From Beta vulgaris subsp. vulgaris (taxonomy: Eukaryota > Streptophyta > Magnoliopsida > Caryophyllales > Amaranthaceae): 64,000 nt of DNA. The stretch spans positions 9,284,055 to 9,348,054 of the forward strand of contig NC_079209.1 of assembly GCF_026745355.1 (NCBI RefSeq), written 5' to 3'. Position numbers and translations under genes: made by a program. Within the stretch, counting starts at the first letter, position 1. Every line of letters starts with the position of its first letter. Under the pieces are notes generated by a model. That model was not told the origin of the DNA, did not search any database, and was given only the letters and a program-made list of their open reading frames with translations. Shown here in pieces: positions 51,965 through 62,408 of the stretch.

Positions 51965-54600
51965 ATTGCGTATAAGGAAAAAAAAACTACAAAATGTTGA
52001 TATTGGAAATCTATGCATTGAAATGAATTAAATAAGATATTTCATTTAATAACTATGTTTTTTCTTACATAACTAAAATTGTCAAAGTTAATTGATAAAT
52101 AGTACCAAAATGAGAAATTTTGCATGTATTGTAAAATGTATAGTATACGTTTGAACAATATACATTAAAGTCAATACTACAAATTGATAGACTAATCTTG
52201 ATAATATACAATTCCTAATCATCAGTATTGATATGAATGATTAAAAGTCAAAGTATTGCAATTAAAAATCGCAGATCGAAATATTATGTATATATAATTT
52301 CGTGTGTGAAAATTGAGATGTTAGAAGAATTTATCACTTTCCATATTGTAGTTCTTCAAAGAGGAATATAGCCAATTTTAGGTCAAACGTGAGGTATTAT
52401 AGAGCTTCACCTAGGTCAATCTGATCAAGCCACCTTATTGCTCTTTATCTTAGTCATTCTTTTCTTTTCTTGGTTTATGTGATGTTGAAGTTTCTTCGCT
52501 AGAAGACTCTGGCTTCTCATGGTATAGAAAAGAAGGTTTTGTGTGGACAAAACAAGAAATAATTCAATTAGAGGACGTCAAATGCTTGAATATGGTGGCC
52601 ATGCAAAGAAGATAAAGCCAAGCCAAGCCAAATTTACTAAAAAAAAGACATATTCCGATTCCTCAAGCAAAGTTTTATGAGTTAAAAAACAAAGAAAAAC
52701 ATACATACCCCTTTGATTTTACTACAACACATTCTAAAATGACATTTTGTCTTATTATTAATAGTGACTATTATGACTTTATCAAGATATATGGCAGAAT
52801 ATAATTCGACCATATAAAAACTAAATTAATTAATTAAACTATGAACGAGCATTAAGGGACTAAGCAAAAAATAATATTCCTACTCATGAACATCTATGAT
52901 GGAAGACGAAATAGACTAATTAAGAAAAGGATTAATTTCAATTGACTATAATAACACATCAAGGAAAAAAAATCGTCCTCAAACGGCCAAACAAGTCATA
53001 ACATATGGGAGCTATTGTGTACACATAGGGAAACTGTGTAGCTTCCGACTAATGTTTAAGTTTTGATGACTTTAACAAAGAGTTGAAATTAGTTCCACTC
53101 TATTAGTGCCTTAATTAAGTGTAATCTTTAGGAAGAAAAATATTGATTTTAAGATGACATATCATATTAAGGACGAAAAGATGTAGATCATATTCAATGA
53201 CCATTCATGTGACAAGTGATTGATGTGCAAATGTTCTTGAAATCAGCATACACGCTCAAGGATAAGGCCAATATATCATAGTCTTTGCCTTTAAATCCTC
53301 AAGAAAATTCTTACTTAGTTTATTAGATATTCACTTATGTTTTTTTTTTTTTTTTTTGACAAGAAGATATTCACTTATGTTAAACATATCTTATGTAATT
53401 AACCAGGATAAATCACATTAACTGACATGAACATTGGTTTCACCTTAATCATTGATACAAACTTATCATTTTTAATATAAAAAACATAAATTTAAAACTT
53501 TATACAACTAATAATACGGATAACATAAGATGTCGAGAGTTTTTTTTTTATAGAACCCTAATGAGAGGAAGACATTTTGACCAAACCAATTGCAAAAATT
53601 AAAGTTCATGATATCACCGTAACATTTCCTTAAATAAGGCTACGTTTTACTTTTCATTAATTACAAAAGATATTCTATAGAACCTGTCAATGTTAAACAA
53701 AAGATAGCCAGACATTTTGACCAAACCACACATAATATAATTTGTACTATTTTCATTTTGATAACACAATTAGTCTTAGCCAAACCACATGTTACAAATT
53801 TTCAAGAACTTGTAGTCATAAACATGCATGACTAAAGATCAACTTCATTTTCGTATTTATAGCTATAAGTTGAAAGAAACTTCCCTTATATTGTATGGTT
53901 TACTCTCACAACTACTCCCTCCCTCTAATCTCAAAAAATTATTTTATCAAAATTTTAAATTTGGCCATAAATTCTCTTAACTATCATTTTTACTTATATA
54001 TAATTATAAATACTAATAACCATCTTATTCTTCTAACACTATAATAACAAATATTTAAGGGTGAACAGGATTAGCAAAAATCAAAGAAAATTAATACCGG
54101 CATGAAGGTGGTGCCCTTAGTCAATAGCTAAAGATAGAGAGCATGTCTAGATGAATTTGTAAAGTCGAAGCAAATGACTCGGTCCCACCCATACCCATAC
54201 AGATACAGGATACTCACGGCTATAAATGTAAAAACAGTCAACGTAATCAGCTGATCCTCGTCCACTTCTTTCTCTCACGCAAGATCTGAATCGTGGTGTG
54301 TAAACTCCCTTACCTGCACTGCACCTCTTCTTCTGTGGGCCCAGTCAACTCTTTGTTTTTCTCCACTTTTCTACATGTATCTAATCTCATCTACTACTTG
54401 TATTTAATAATATTTTCTTCTCTTCTCTTCTCTTCTCTTATTTTATATTATTTATCTCCATGCTGATTTTCCTTTGTTATGTTTGTTTTTTCTGATGAAA
54501 CTTGAAAATAAAGTTTTAAATTTTCATTTATATTATAGTTTGATAATTTCGTCTGAAACTTTGATTTTCCTACAAGATTTTCCCTTAACCACTGGGAATA
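51965..54600. other. Long AT-rich intergenic region
   Basis: I find no gene, no RNA gene and no paired terminal repeats. A T-run (53340-53357) sits between two copies of ATATTCACTTATGTT (53327 and 53367), possibly the poly(A) end and target duplication of a very short retroposed fragment on the minus strand. (CTTCT)n occurs at 54415-54437. Confidence 0.45.
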
Positions 54601-54608
54601 TAGATTGG

Positions 54609-55476
54609 CAGTGGCGGAACCAAGATTTTCAATCAGGGGTAGCATAATATAACTATCCAAATAACAGTTAATAATAATATAACATAATTCACGTTAACCT
54701 ACACGTATAATCCTTTTACTATACGACACTATATTATTATATGGTTCATAATACTATATTCCCGTAAAAACTCTACATACCCTACTACTATGTCGTATCC
54801 CTTTTAAAGCCGGAGAATCTCTCCGTATAATATAAGTTTGAAAAACTAAAACTGAGAAACTAATGAAAAACTTAAAGTTGATTTAACAGAGGGTACAATA
54901 TAGAATAAAAAAAATCAAAGCTACAATTTGAAAAAGTAGAAAAAATATTTAGAATATAGCGTAGAAAATGAAAAAAAAAACATGAGTACTTTATCAAAAA
55001 AAAACTAAAATAAAAATTCTCTTTATAATATGTGATTTATAAAAAGTTGGAACCTTTTTATTCGAAATTAGGAGAGTGTGATGTATTTGTAATATAATGA
55101 AAGGTAACTATAATTAAAATAAAGTTTGTTGTAATATAAAGTATTATATTATCAAAATTTACAAGTGTAATTGTGGAATATGAGAAATCAGGGGCATAGG
55201 AAAAATTAAAGAAAAAGGAGAAAAAAAAGGAAAAAAGAGAAAGGAAAAAAGAATGAACAAAGAGAAAGCTATTAAAAAAACAAAGTGTCAAAGAGTGCTC
55301 GAACCTGAGACCTTTAGGTCTCCAGGGACGGCTCTTACCACCGCGGCGAACTGAATTATTCAGTATTATATTGCTAGATATTGTATATATTCGTTTCTTA
55401 TGTTTTTTCTCCCATCATAGTTTTTTTTTTAGGGGTAGCATGTGCTACCCCTTGTTACTTAATAGATTCGCCCCTG
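54609..55476. mobile_element. hAT element, non-autonomous, perfect 8-bp TSD TAGATTGG
   Basis: It starts CAGTGGCGGAACC and ends GGTTCGCCCCTG-like (GATTCGCCCCTG) at 55476. TAGATTGG flanks both sides (54601-54608, 55477-55484). Subterminal GGGGTAGCA (54637) and TGCTACCCC (55442-55450) are inverted. The 868-bp interior has no transposase and includes a tRNA-like insertion at about 55286-55350. Confidence 0.93.
55286..55350 (-). mobile_element. tRNA-derived sequence (SINE head) inside the hAT element
   Basis: On the minus strand CGCCGCGGTGGTAAGAGC carries an A-box-like core and CTCAGGTTCGAGCAC a good B box (GGTTCGAGC), about 30 bases apart. The sequence does not fold into an obvious full tRNA cloverleaf, so a SINE or tRNA relic is preferred to a tRNA gene. 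Confidence 0.5.
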
Positions 55477-55484
55477 TAGATTGG

Positions 55485-57486
55485 GAAGTTCTTTCTTCTG
55501 ACAAAAAGTAATATACACATCTTACTTATCCAAAAATAAAAAAGAGGTTTATAAAACAATTTTAGTTAGTACTACCTGAGGTTTTTATTAGTTTACTCGT
55601 ATTTTTTTTGGAATGTTTTTTATTAGTTAACCTATTTTTTCGTTTTTATTTTTGGAATGAGATCACTAATTTTCCATCACACATATATTCAACTTTAGCA
55701 TATGTCCCTTAACATTGTTTTTCTTAAAACTTTGTGCAAAAAAAAAGGATAAACTCATAAAAACAGGAGGGAACATATGTTAAGTGAAATTCACATTGAG
55801 TATGCTTGACTAGAACTCGATTATTTTTTGACTAGCTTATATTTTCTTATAATATAAATCTACAAAAGTGAAATTCAAATTACAAGAGATGTCTCTTAGA
55901 AAAATCTACCATTGACATGTGGGGCAGTTTTTGTTCCGATGCACTAGACTTGGTTTGCCCCAAACCACAGTCGAACTTGATTCCCTTGGTATCGAAAGAA
56001 ATGTTGTTCCTATAATGATGATGTTATTCTATTATGAATAGTATACTAATTACAAGAAGAGGGTGAATTGTATTTGAGGGAAATTTTCAAATTTAGATTG
56101 CGAAATTAAAGTAATTTAAAAACAAAAGAGAAAAAGCATACGAGATTTTTACAAGGAAAACTTCCTAGGCCCGATAGGAAAAAAAACCCTGACCACGAGG
56201 AATTTTGACTCAATACTCTCTTTACTCTAATAAGTCAAAAGACTCTCTTTTACAACCTATTAACGGACCCTCCTCTATTCCTCTAGAAACTTGCTCCCAG
56301 TCACTTAGTTTTTTCTGAATTGATGACACTCACTTGACTTCATTCGAAGTCTTCTCTTTTATCTCTTTCTTTCTCTCTCTTGATTACAAGGATATTTTCA
56401 AAATTTTCTCTCAGCCAAACACTAAGAATATTACAATGATATGTAGAAGAAGAAAATACATAAAAACTTTCTAAGTATTGATTGACTTTTTAATGCTTGA
56501 AAGTTCTAATTAAGTTTTCTTCTAATAATCCTCCTCTTATATAGCTGCTGCAATTAATATTCTTCTTCTGGAAACATAATGCTCCATGTTCTCCTTGATA
56601 AGCGTTTGTAGAGTAATGAAGATCATGGCTTAAATATGCTGCACGTTCTCAATGTTATTTGCAACGTTCATAAACCGTCTCCACCAGCCGTTAGTGGGAG
56701 AATTTCCAGCGAGTTAGTTGGAGAGCTTATAGCAGCTAGCTCCACTTATACCATTCTTATTCCAACTGATTTTCACATAACAAAAAGAATAACAATCTAA
56801 TAACTAAGAATCTTTTACCCAAAGATTCAAAATTACTAGAATATTAAACATACCTTATATTATAATAAAAATTCAAAGTGCAAAATAATATCTTGACTTG
56901 GATTAAATGAATAATCTTTTTCCACAAGATATATATAAAAAATAAACATTACATTATTTTTGGATTTTTATTTTTTTTTCAAAATAAAATCTATATTACT
57001 ACATAAGTATTTGGCATCATCAAAATATGAAATACAACAGATGAAATCATATAAGACCACGAAAATTTTCAATGAATGAATAAATTACCAAGTATTTTGG
57101 TTTCTCAATAAATAATGTACAAATTTAAAATCCATATATATTTGTCACAATAAGACATCCATTTCAACATAATTATTGACCAATCATTGACATTGATGAA
57201 TTTTGTATCATCTTGCCACTACAATATCGATATAAGATTCATATACAATATTAATTGTCAAATTAACACTAATAATTAAAAATAGTCTACAATTCCTTAA
57301 AAAAAAGTCTATAATCCCTTAACATATATAAATATAACTTTGTCAAGCATTTATCTTATAGCATTAGGACTTTTAATTTTAGAAGGTTTTGCTATCACAT
57401 GAGATTGTTCACCCGGAATCCCTTGTTGGTCTACTACTCTACTATATATATGATTAAACCTTCTTGTTAGACAATAAGTAACCATA
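55485..57486. other. Intergenic region with a possible LTR-like stretch
   Basis: 56040-56815 has wording frequent in plant copia LTRs (AAGAGGGTGAATTG; AACTTCCTAGGCCCGATAGG; CTCTCTTTACTCTAATAAG) but no paired copy, PBS or TSD is visible. Otherwise AT-rich and without genes. Confidence 0.4.
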
Positions 57487-57560
57487 AATGAATATGTAAG
57501 ATTCGATCCCATGATCACAAATATATATACTAATGTCTCAACCACTAAACGAGTGATATT
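57487..57560 (-). mobile_element. SINE-like tRNA-derived sequence, minus strand
   Basis: The complement reads TTAGTGGTTGAGACATTAG, then GATCATGGGATCGAATCTTA: an A box (TAGTGGTTGAG) and a B-box region (GGGATCGAATC). It is closely similar in wording and spacing to 51783-51836. Confidence 0.5.
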
Positions 57561-57562
57561 TG

Positions 57563-58270
57563 AGGAGGCGATTATAGCTAACAAATGGAAGCCAATTCGG
57601 TAAAGTAGAGAAAGTCTCTTACTCTCCAACTTGTTCTTTGCCGACAACAGAATATTATTTGTCGAGGCAAACATTGAGAAGGCGCAAGTTGTTAATGAAT
57701 GTTTGAATAGATTTTGCAATGCATCGGGACAAAAGGTAAGCCTCGCTAAGTCAAGAATTTACTTCACTAAAAATGTTAGTTGATGTTAATTTGCAAACTA
57801 AAATTTTCTTAACATTGCAAATGGAGAAAACTGAAGATCTTTGTTTATACTTGGGGATGCCTATTCTTACTAGTAGGATTACTAAGGAAACTTTTAGACA
57901 TTTGTGCGAAAAAATAGATAGAAGATTGGCGGGTTGGGAAACAAAATATATTTCTTTAGCTGGGAGAATTATGTTAGCTAAATCCACTCTTTCAACGTTG
58001 GCAAATTATTCAATGCAAACCGGGAAATCCCTAGAATCATTTGTGATGAACTTGATAGAAAGACAAGAATAATCATTTGGGGAGGGAATCAAAACAAAAG
58101 AGGGACTCATCTTGTTGCGTGGGAGACGCTTCAAAAACCCTTTCAACAAGGGGGCATTGGAATATGCTCTGCCAAACAAGACACTGCGGCGCATTTGACC
58201 AAGAAAGGCTGGCGTATGCTTGTGGAACCGAATTCCCTATTGTAGGCGTGTTTTTATTTCGCCTCCGCGG
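57563..58270 (+). pseudogene. LINE reverse transcriptase C-terminal part
   Basis: LFFADNRILFVEANIEKAQV includes the catalytic box as FADN (family FADD). NECLNRFCNASGQKVSLAKS and RIYFTKNV follow; then, in another frame, EDLCLYLGMPILTSRITKET, CEKIDRRLAGWETKYISLAG and MLAKSTLSTLANYSMQ, the typical thumb region. LTKKGWRMLVEPNSL (about 58195-58240) is the start of the linker before zf-RVT. Three frame changes and the FADN change make it inactive. Confidence 0.88.
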
Positions 58271-58505
58271 GATGAGCGCGTATTATATTTGATTACCCCA
58301 CTGTAAAGGCTTTTGTATTGAAAACGTTTTGAAATTGCCAACAATTCTGTAATGGAAGAATCATAAACTTAATTGGATATTGGGAAATTGTAGGGACAAA
58401 TTAGGGAATTATCCAATGTAGATTTCCCGTCATGACTCCATAGATGATTAAAATGAACCAAAGATTGAGTTCGAGGGTGAGGGTACAACACAGTCATAAA
58501 CTATG

Positions 58506-59345
58506 TTTTTTTTGTAAACTGTAAGCGGTTTTATCACTAAAAGCATGCATATCCATCATACAAACAAGGAAGCATCAACAACTACAAACAAACAAACCCA
58601 CCCACATCAAGCCATACTAAGACCTACAGAGGATTAACAATGAACATGAGCTTATCATCCAAGGCTTAAATGACCAAACCATTCCCTATCTTCCCTACTC
58701 CATTTTTCTGAAATTCTACTTCTCACTATATTACATCATCAGCCTTTATTTGCTGAACAATGTATTAAGGTCTCCAAACCGCATCCTCCCATAGAGAGTG
58801 ATTCCTTCCTTTCCATAAGTGATACATTGTTGCTGCCAAAGCTTGCATAACTGGCCTGCTGTTGCTTTTTAGAACGAAATCTTCTACATCTCTTCCATCC
58901 AGTGTATAGACATTCATTCTAACTAGAGTGAATATGTAACCACTGCTTTATTTCCCTGTAAACTTGTGTGTTGTAAGAACATCTAAAAAATAAATGTCCA
59001 CACATCTGCACAAAACAGACAAGCTTTGTTGTTGCTTACTCCAACTTGGTACAATTTCTCTCCAGTTTTGAGCTTCCCCATGGCATCAAGCCAAGAGATG
59101 AAAGTGTGTTTAGGAATATTTGCTTTATTTCACACCCAGTGATACCATGATACTTTCTCCTCATCTCAAGCCAACCACTTATAGCCCTCTCTAATATTAT
59201 AAGGGGATGTGTGATATGGACATGTTTGTTCCATCCCCAAACTCTTCGAACGTATGGCATGGCATCACAGATCATGCTTGAGTCTTGTGTGAAGGCATTA
59301 AAGTGGTTGTCGGCAACAAAGCTCATACCATATTCTGGGATCACT
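58506..59345 (-). mobile_element. Nested LINE 3' fragment, minus strand
   Basis: On the minus strand the frame at 59344-59036 and its shifted neighbour give FISWLDAMGKLKTGEKLYQV and NNKACLFCAD, a LINE zf-RVT region, then ALAATMYHLWKGRNHSLWED near 58850. It ends in a 3' UTR with ACAGTTTAC and an A-run (plus-strand T-run 58506-58513). It is 5' truncated. It probably inserted into the plus-strand LINE, but I did not find a clear target duplication. Confidence 0.75.
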
Positions 59346-59418
59346 GTTGGGCTGTGGATTGACCTCTTAGTTAGTTAGTTTTAACTCCACTCCCTCCAAC
59401 TCTAGAGGGTGCCAATGT

Positions 59419-60657
59419 AGAGGAATCATGGGAGCATGGTGTGGACTGGAAATGGAGATCATTTCTCCCTTTTTGCATCTTGACATATTAAAAAAAATCC
59501 AAGCCTACGAATTAAAAAACGACCCGAAGGCTGGTGATTTGGTATACTGGAAAGATGCCAAGAAAGGGAAGATTTCCATTCGTTCAACACTTTTTGCATT
59601 ATGCGCCATGAAAGTGATGTACTTGATGAAGAGTGTTGGGCTGCAGTGAGAAAAGCTCTTGTTTAGCAATGTATATATACGAGATTTTCTTTGGATTCCT
59701 TATGACGACTGTGTTCTTGGTAATCTCAATCGCTTTAAACGACATATGACAACTAATCCTTATTGTTTCATTTGTGGTTCCAAAGAAGAATCCACTATAC
59801 ATATTCTTAGAGATTGTCCTACTGCGTGTGTAGTTTGGCGTAAGGTGAGAGGCCCAGCTAGTTCACCTTAATTCTTTCAAGGTAACTTGAAAGAATGGAT
59901 CACTTGCAACATAAGCTTTGAAGATGAGATTATGAATGATAAGTGGCATAGTTTCTTTAGGGTGTCAATATGGTGGATTTGGAGGTAGCGAAATTGCCAA
60001 GTGTTTAATCGAAAGCAGGATATACCGCTTGACTATGGTGCATTTTTACAAATTGGATATGATGAAGCTCGAAGAGGTTGCTGGGAGGGGGAGAATGACA
60101 GTTTGCCTACATCGCAAAAGAAGATGCAACGTTATATTAGTGGGGCTTTCCTCCTGTTAATTAGTATGTCTTGAACACCGATGGTGCAGCCAACGGCGCA
60201 CCTGGGCTAGCTGGTAGTGGTGTGATAATTAGAAATCACCTGGGCAAATTTGTTTCCGCTTTTTCAGCAAACTTTGATCATTGTGTTGCCATGAAAGTTG
60301 AAGTGACGACAATCACTAAAGGTATTGCTCTGGCTCGAGAACCTAAAATCCCAAAGTTGGAAATCCAACTAGATAACCTAACCTGCGTCCAATTCCTAAG
60401 CATTACCGAAGTAGTCTCAGGTGACTATGTTCATGATATCAAAAGCTGTCGTTCTATGTTGCAAGAAGAAGATAATGACGTGGAAGATAGTTCATGTGTA
60501 TCGTGAAGGTAACCGTGCGGCAGATTGACTTATCAATAAGGGAGTCGCTCAATTGATTAACATTAGTTTCATTGATTCTATTCCTATCGGGTTAGCTAGA
60601 CTTTTAGAGAAGGATATTCAGGGGGATGCTCTTATTCCCCGTCTTGTTCCCCTTTAG
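59419..60657 (+). pseudogene. LINE zf-RVT and RNase H C-terminal part
   Basis: 59428-59649 gives the RT connection (DLVYWKDAKKGKISIRS). 59680-59871 is zf-RVT: NRFKRHMTTNPYCFICGSKE and HILRDCPTACVVWRKV. From 60171: LNTDGAANGAPGLAGSGVII with the first catalytic Asp, KVEVTTITKGIALA with Glu, EIQLDNLTCVQFL with Asp, and, after a frame shift near 60480, HVYREGNRAAD with the last Asp. All four acidic residues of RNase H survive. The end, about 60560-60657, reads IPIGLARLLEKDIQGDALIP. Confidence 0.85.
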
Positions 60658-60802
60658 TAATAGTTCTTTGTGTGTTTTTAGCTTTATTTCCGGTTTTTAA
60701 TTTTCCTTGTATTTGTGCTTGGGTTCTCCCTAAGTTGAATAAAAAAAAGTAACCATTAATACATTAAATTCATCTCCTAAATATAAATCCATGATATATT
60801 TA

Positions 60803-61087
60803 GTGGTTGTTTGGTTTATATGGAAAGTCAAAATTCCCATTTAAATTGCAATCTAAAATTACTTAATCAAATTCATGAAAATTTGGTTAAATTGTTGTGG
60901 TTGACAATGGATGAATTAAATTCCCCTGAGAATTTCTACTTATATATATATAGGAAAACCTTGGTGAGTAACTTCCTCCATTTTGTGGAAAATCAAAATT
61001 CCTTGTAATTTATAATTCTTTCATTTTGCTATTTTAATCGTAGAAATTTCTATTTTCCATGGTTTCTCATATCAACCAAACAACCAC
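60803..61087. mobile_element. Tourist-like MITE (PIF/Harbinger), TSD TTA
   Basis: GTGGTTGTTTGGTTTATATG (60803-60822) and its near-perfect complement ending CCAAACAACCAC at 61087 are TIRs of about 24 bp. TTA flanks both sides (60800-60802, 61088-61090). The 285-bp interior is non-coding. It lies about 1.3 kb upstream of the WRKY start codon. Confidence 0.92.
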
Positions 61088-61090
61088 TTA

Positions 61091-62408
61091 CATGACTACC
61101 TGATCTTATCATCATACTATTATTTTGTAATTTTGTGAAGCTATGTGATTTAAATGAAGACTCTAATTTTTATGATCAGTAAATCAAATAATCACATTCT
61201 CCAATAAATTTCATATATTCTATGTATAATATAAAGTGAAATACAGGCATCATATTGAGTTACTACTAGTAGCAAATACTATTAAGAGGGTGGTAGGTAC
61301 ATTATACAATGTAACAAGCTAAGGTCAGAGAAATAAGGGCGTGTTTGGAGTGGTGAAGAAGAGAGTTGAATACCGTCACGTGGAAGGCGCCGCATCCACC
61401 GGGACGGTGGTATTTCGTTGAAGAAAGAATGAGTCAACCTCCTTTTTGACGAAATGTAGACGAAACTCACCCTTTTTATTATTTCCTTTTTTTCTTCTTT
61501 CATTTTCCTTCCCATGTTTTTAATTTTCTCACTCTTACGCACCGAATGACGTTTTATTTGTTTAATATTGACTTTATTCTTTTGTTTCTCTCTTAGAAAA
61601 TAAAAATATCTTACGTATTCTCATAAATAGAAATAATTAACATTTGGTTTCTTTTAATAAGTTGCGTATTATATTCGAAGTCGAACTCTAACCAAAATAT
61701 GTCAATAAATATTAATAAGATTTACTTTATACAATTTTTAATTATCCTCGAAAAGAAATAGTGATGATCAATTAAAACAAATATTTTAAGAAAATTCGCG
61801 TGTTATGTTTAGAAATGATGGATTATTACAATAATCATAATAACGATAAATTTTTTAATAGTCAAATGCACCACATATAAGCGTTGGGATATTTTTCTAA
61901 AACGTTATGTCATTTGGAGGTATTAGACATTAGGATATTTTTCTCAATAATAAATTTTTTCCAGCTTTATTTTCTTATAGCTCTTTTAAATTATTAGATG
62001 ACTAAATCAGACCGCAAATCATCCTAACAGGTCTTAGTCTAATCTATTGTACTAGACCTATACTTATATAATTAATAGGAAACTTCATACCAACCTTAGA
62101 ATTATGTCTAGCATATATATTTTTCAAAAATCATAATAAGAATAGAATCAAAAATAAAATATAATTAAAAAAAAAAGAGAGAGAGTAAAAGAGTCAAAAA
62201 AAGAAGATTGGTCTTCGTTCCAAACCCTTTTAATAGGCGCTCAATATGTTCAGTTAAAAGACTTCAGACTTCCCAAACATTTTTCTTCTTCTTCTTCTCT
62301 TCCTCTCTCTTGTTTCTCTCTCATCATCATCAACTCATACCATTTAATTTCTTCATCATCAATTCATCACCATCAAATTTAACATAATCAGACGCTCTTA
62401 ATCAATTG
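61091..62408 (+). promoter_or_regulatory. Upstream region of the WRKY gene with W-box cores and CT-rich leader
   Basis: TTGAC(T) W-box cores occur at 61568-61573 (plus strand) and as AGTCAA on the minus strand at 61432-61437, 61860-61865 and 62192-62197. WRKY proteins bind such sites, and auto- or cross-regulation is common in this family. A CTT/CT-rich stretch (62281-62330) just before the start is typical of a plant 5' leader. CTTTTAATAGG (62227-62237) is a weak TATA candidate. The GC-rich island 61371-61410 (GGCGCCGCATCCACCGGGAC) is unusual here. The transcription start cannot be fixed by reading. Confidence 0.5.

Larger units (their letters stand above)
57563..60749 (+). mobile_element. 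LINE with RNase H domain, 5' truncated, split by another LINE
   Basis: It begins inside RT (KWKPIR...SNLFFADN) and continues through LINE pol to a zf-RVT region (59690-59850), an RNase H domain (60171-60640), and a short 3' UTR ending in an A-run (60742-60748). At about 58300-59380 it is interrupted by unrelated sequence that includes a LINE fragment in the opposite orientation. The RNase H domain marks a different plant L1 branch from the LINE at 1-4741. Confidence 0.88.

Noticed and set aside
55286..55350. tRNA gene
   Set aside because: Good B box and A-box-like core, but no convincing acceptor stem or full cloverleaf; treated as a SINE head or tRNA relic.
56040..56815. Solo LTR of a copia element
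   Set aside because: Wording resembles plant LTRs, but I could not find TG...CA ends with a 5-bp duplication or a second copy.
57351..57719. 122-codon minus-strand ORF
   Set aside because: It is antisense to the LINE RT start and to the SINE-like segment; no domain.
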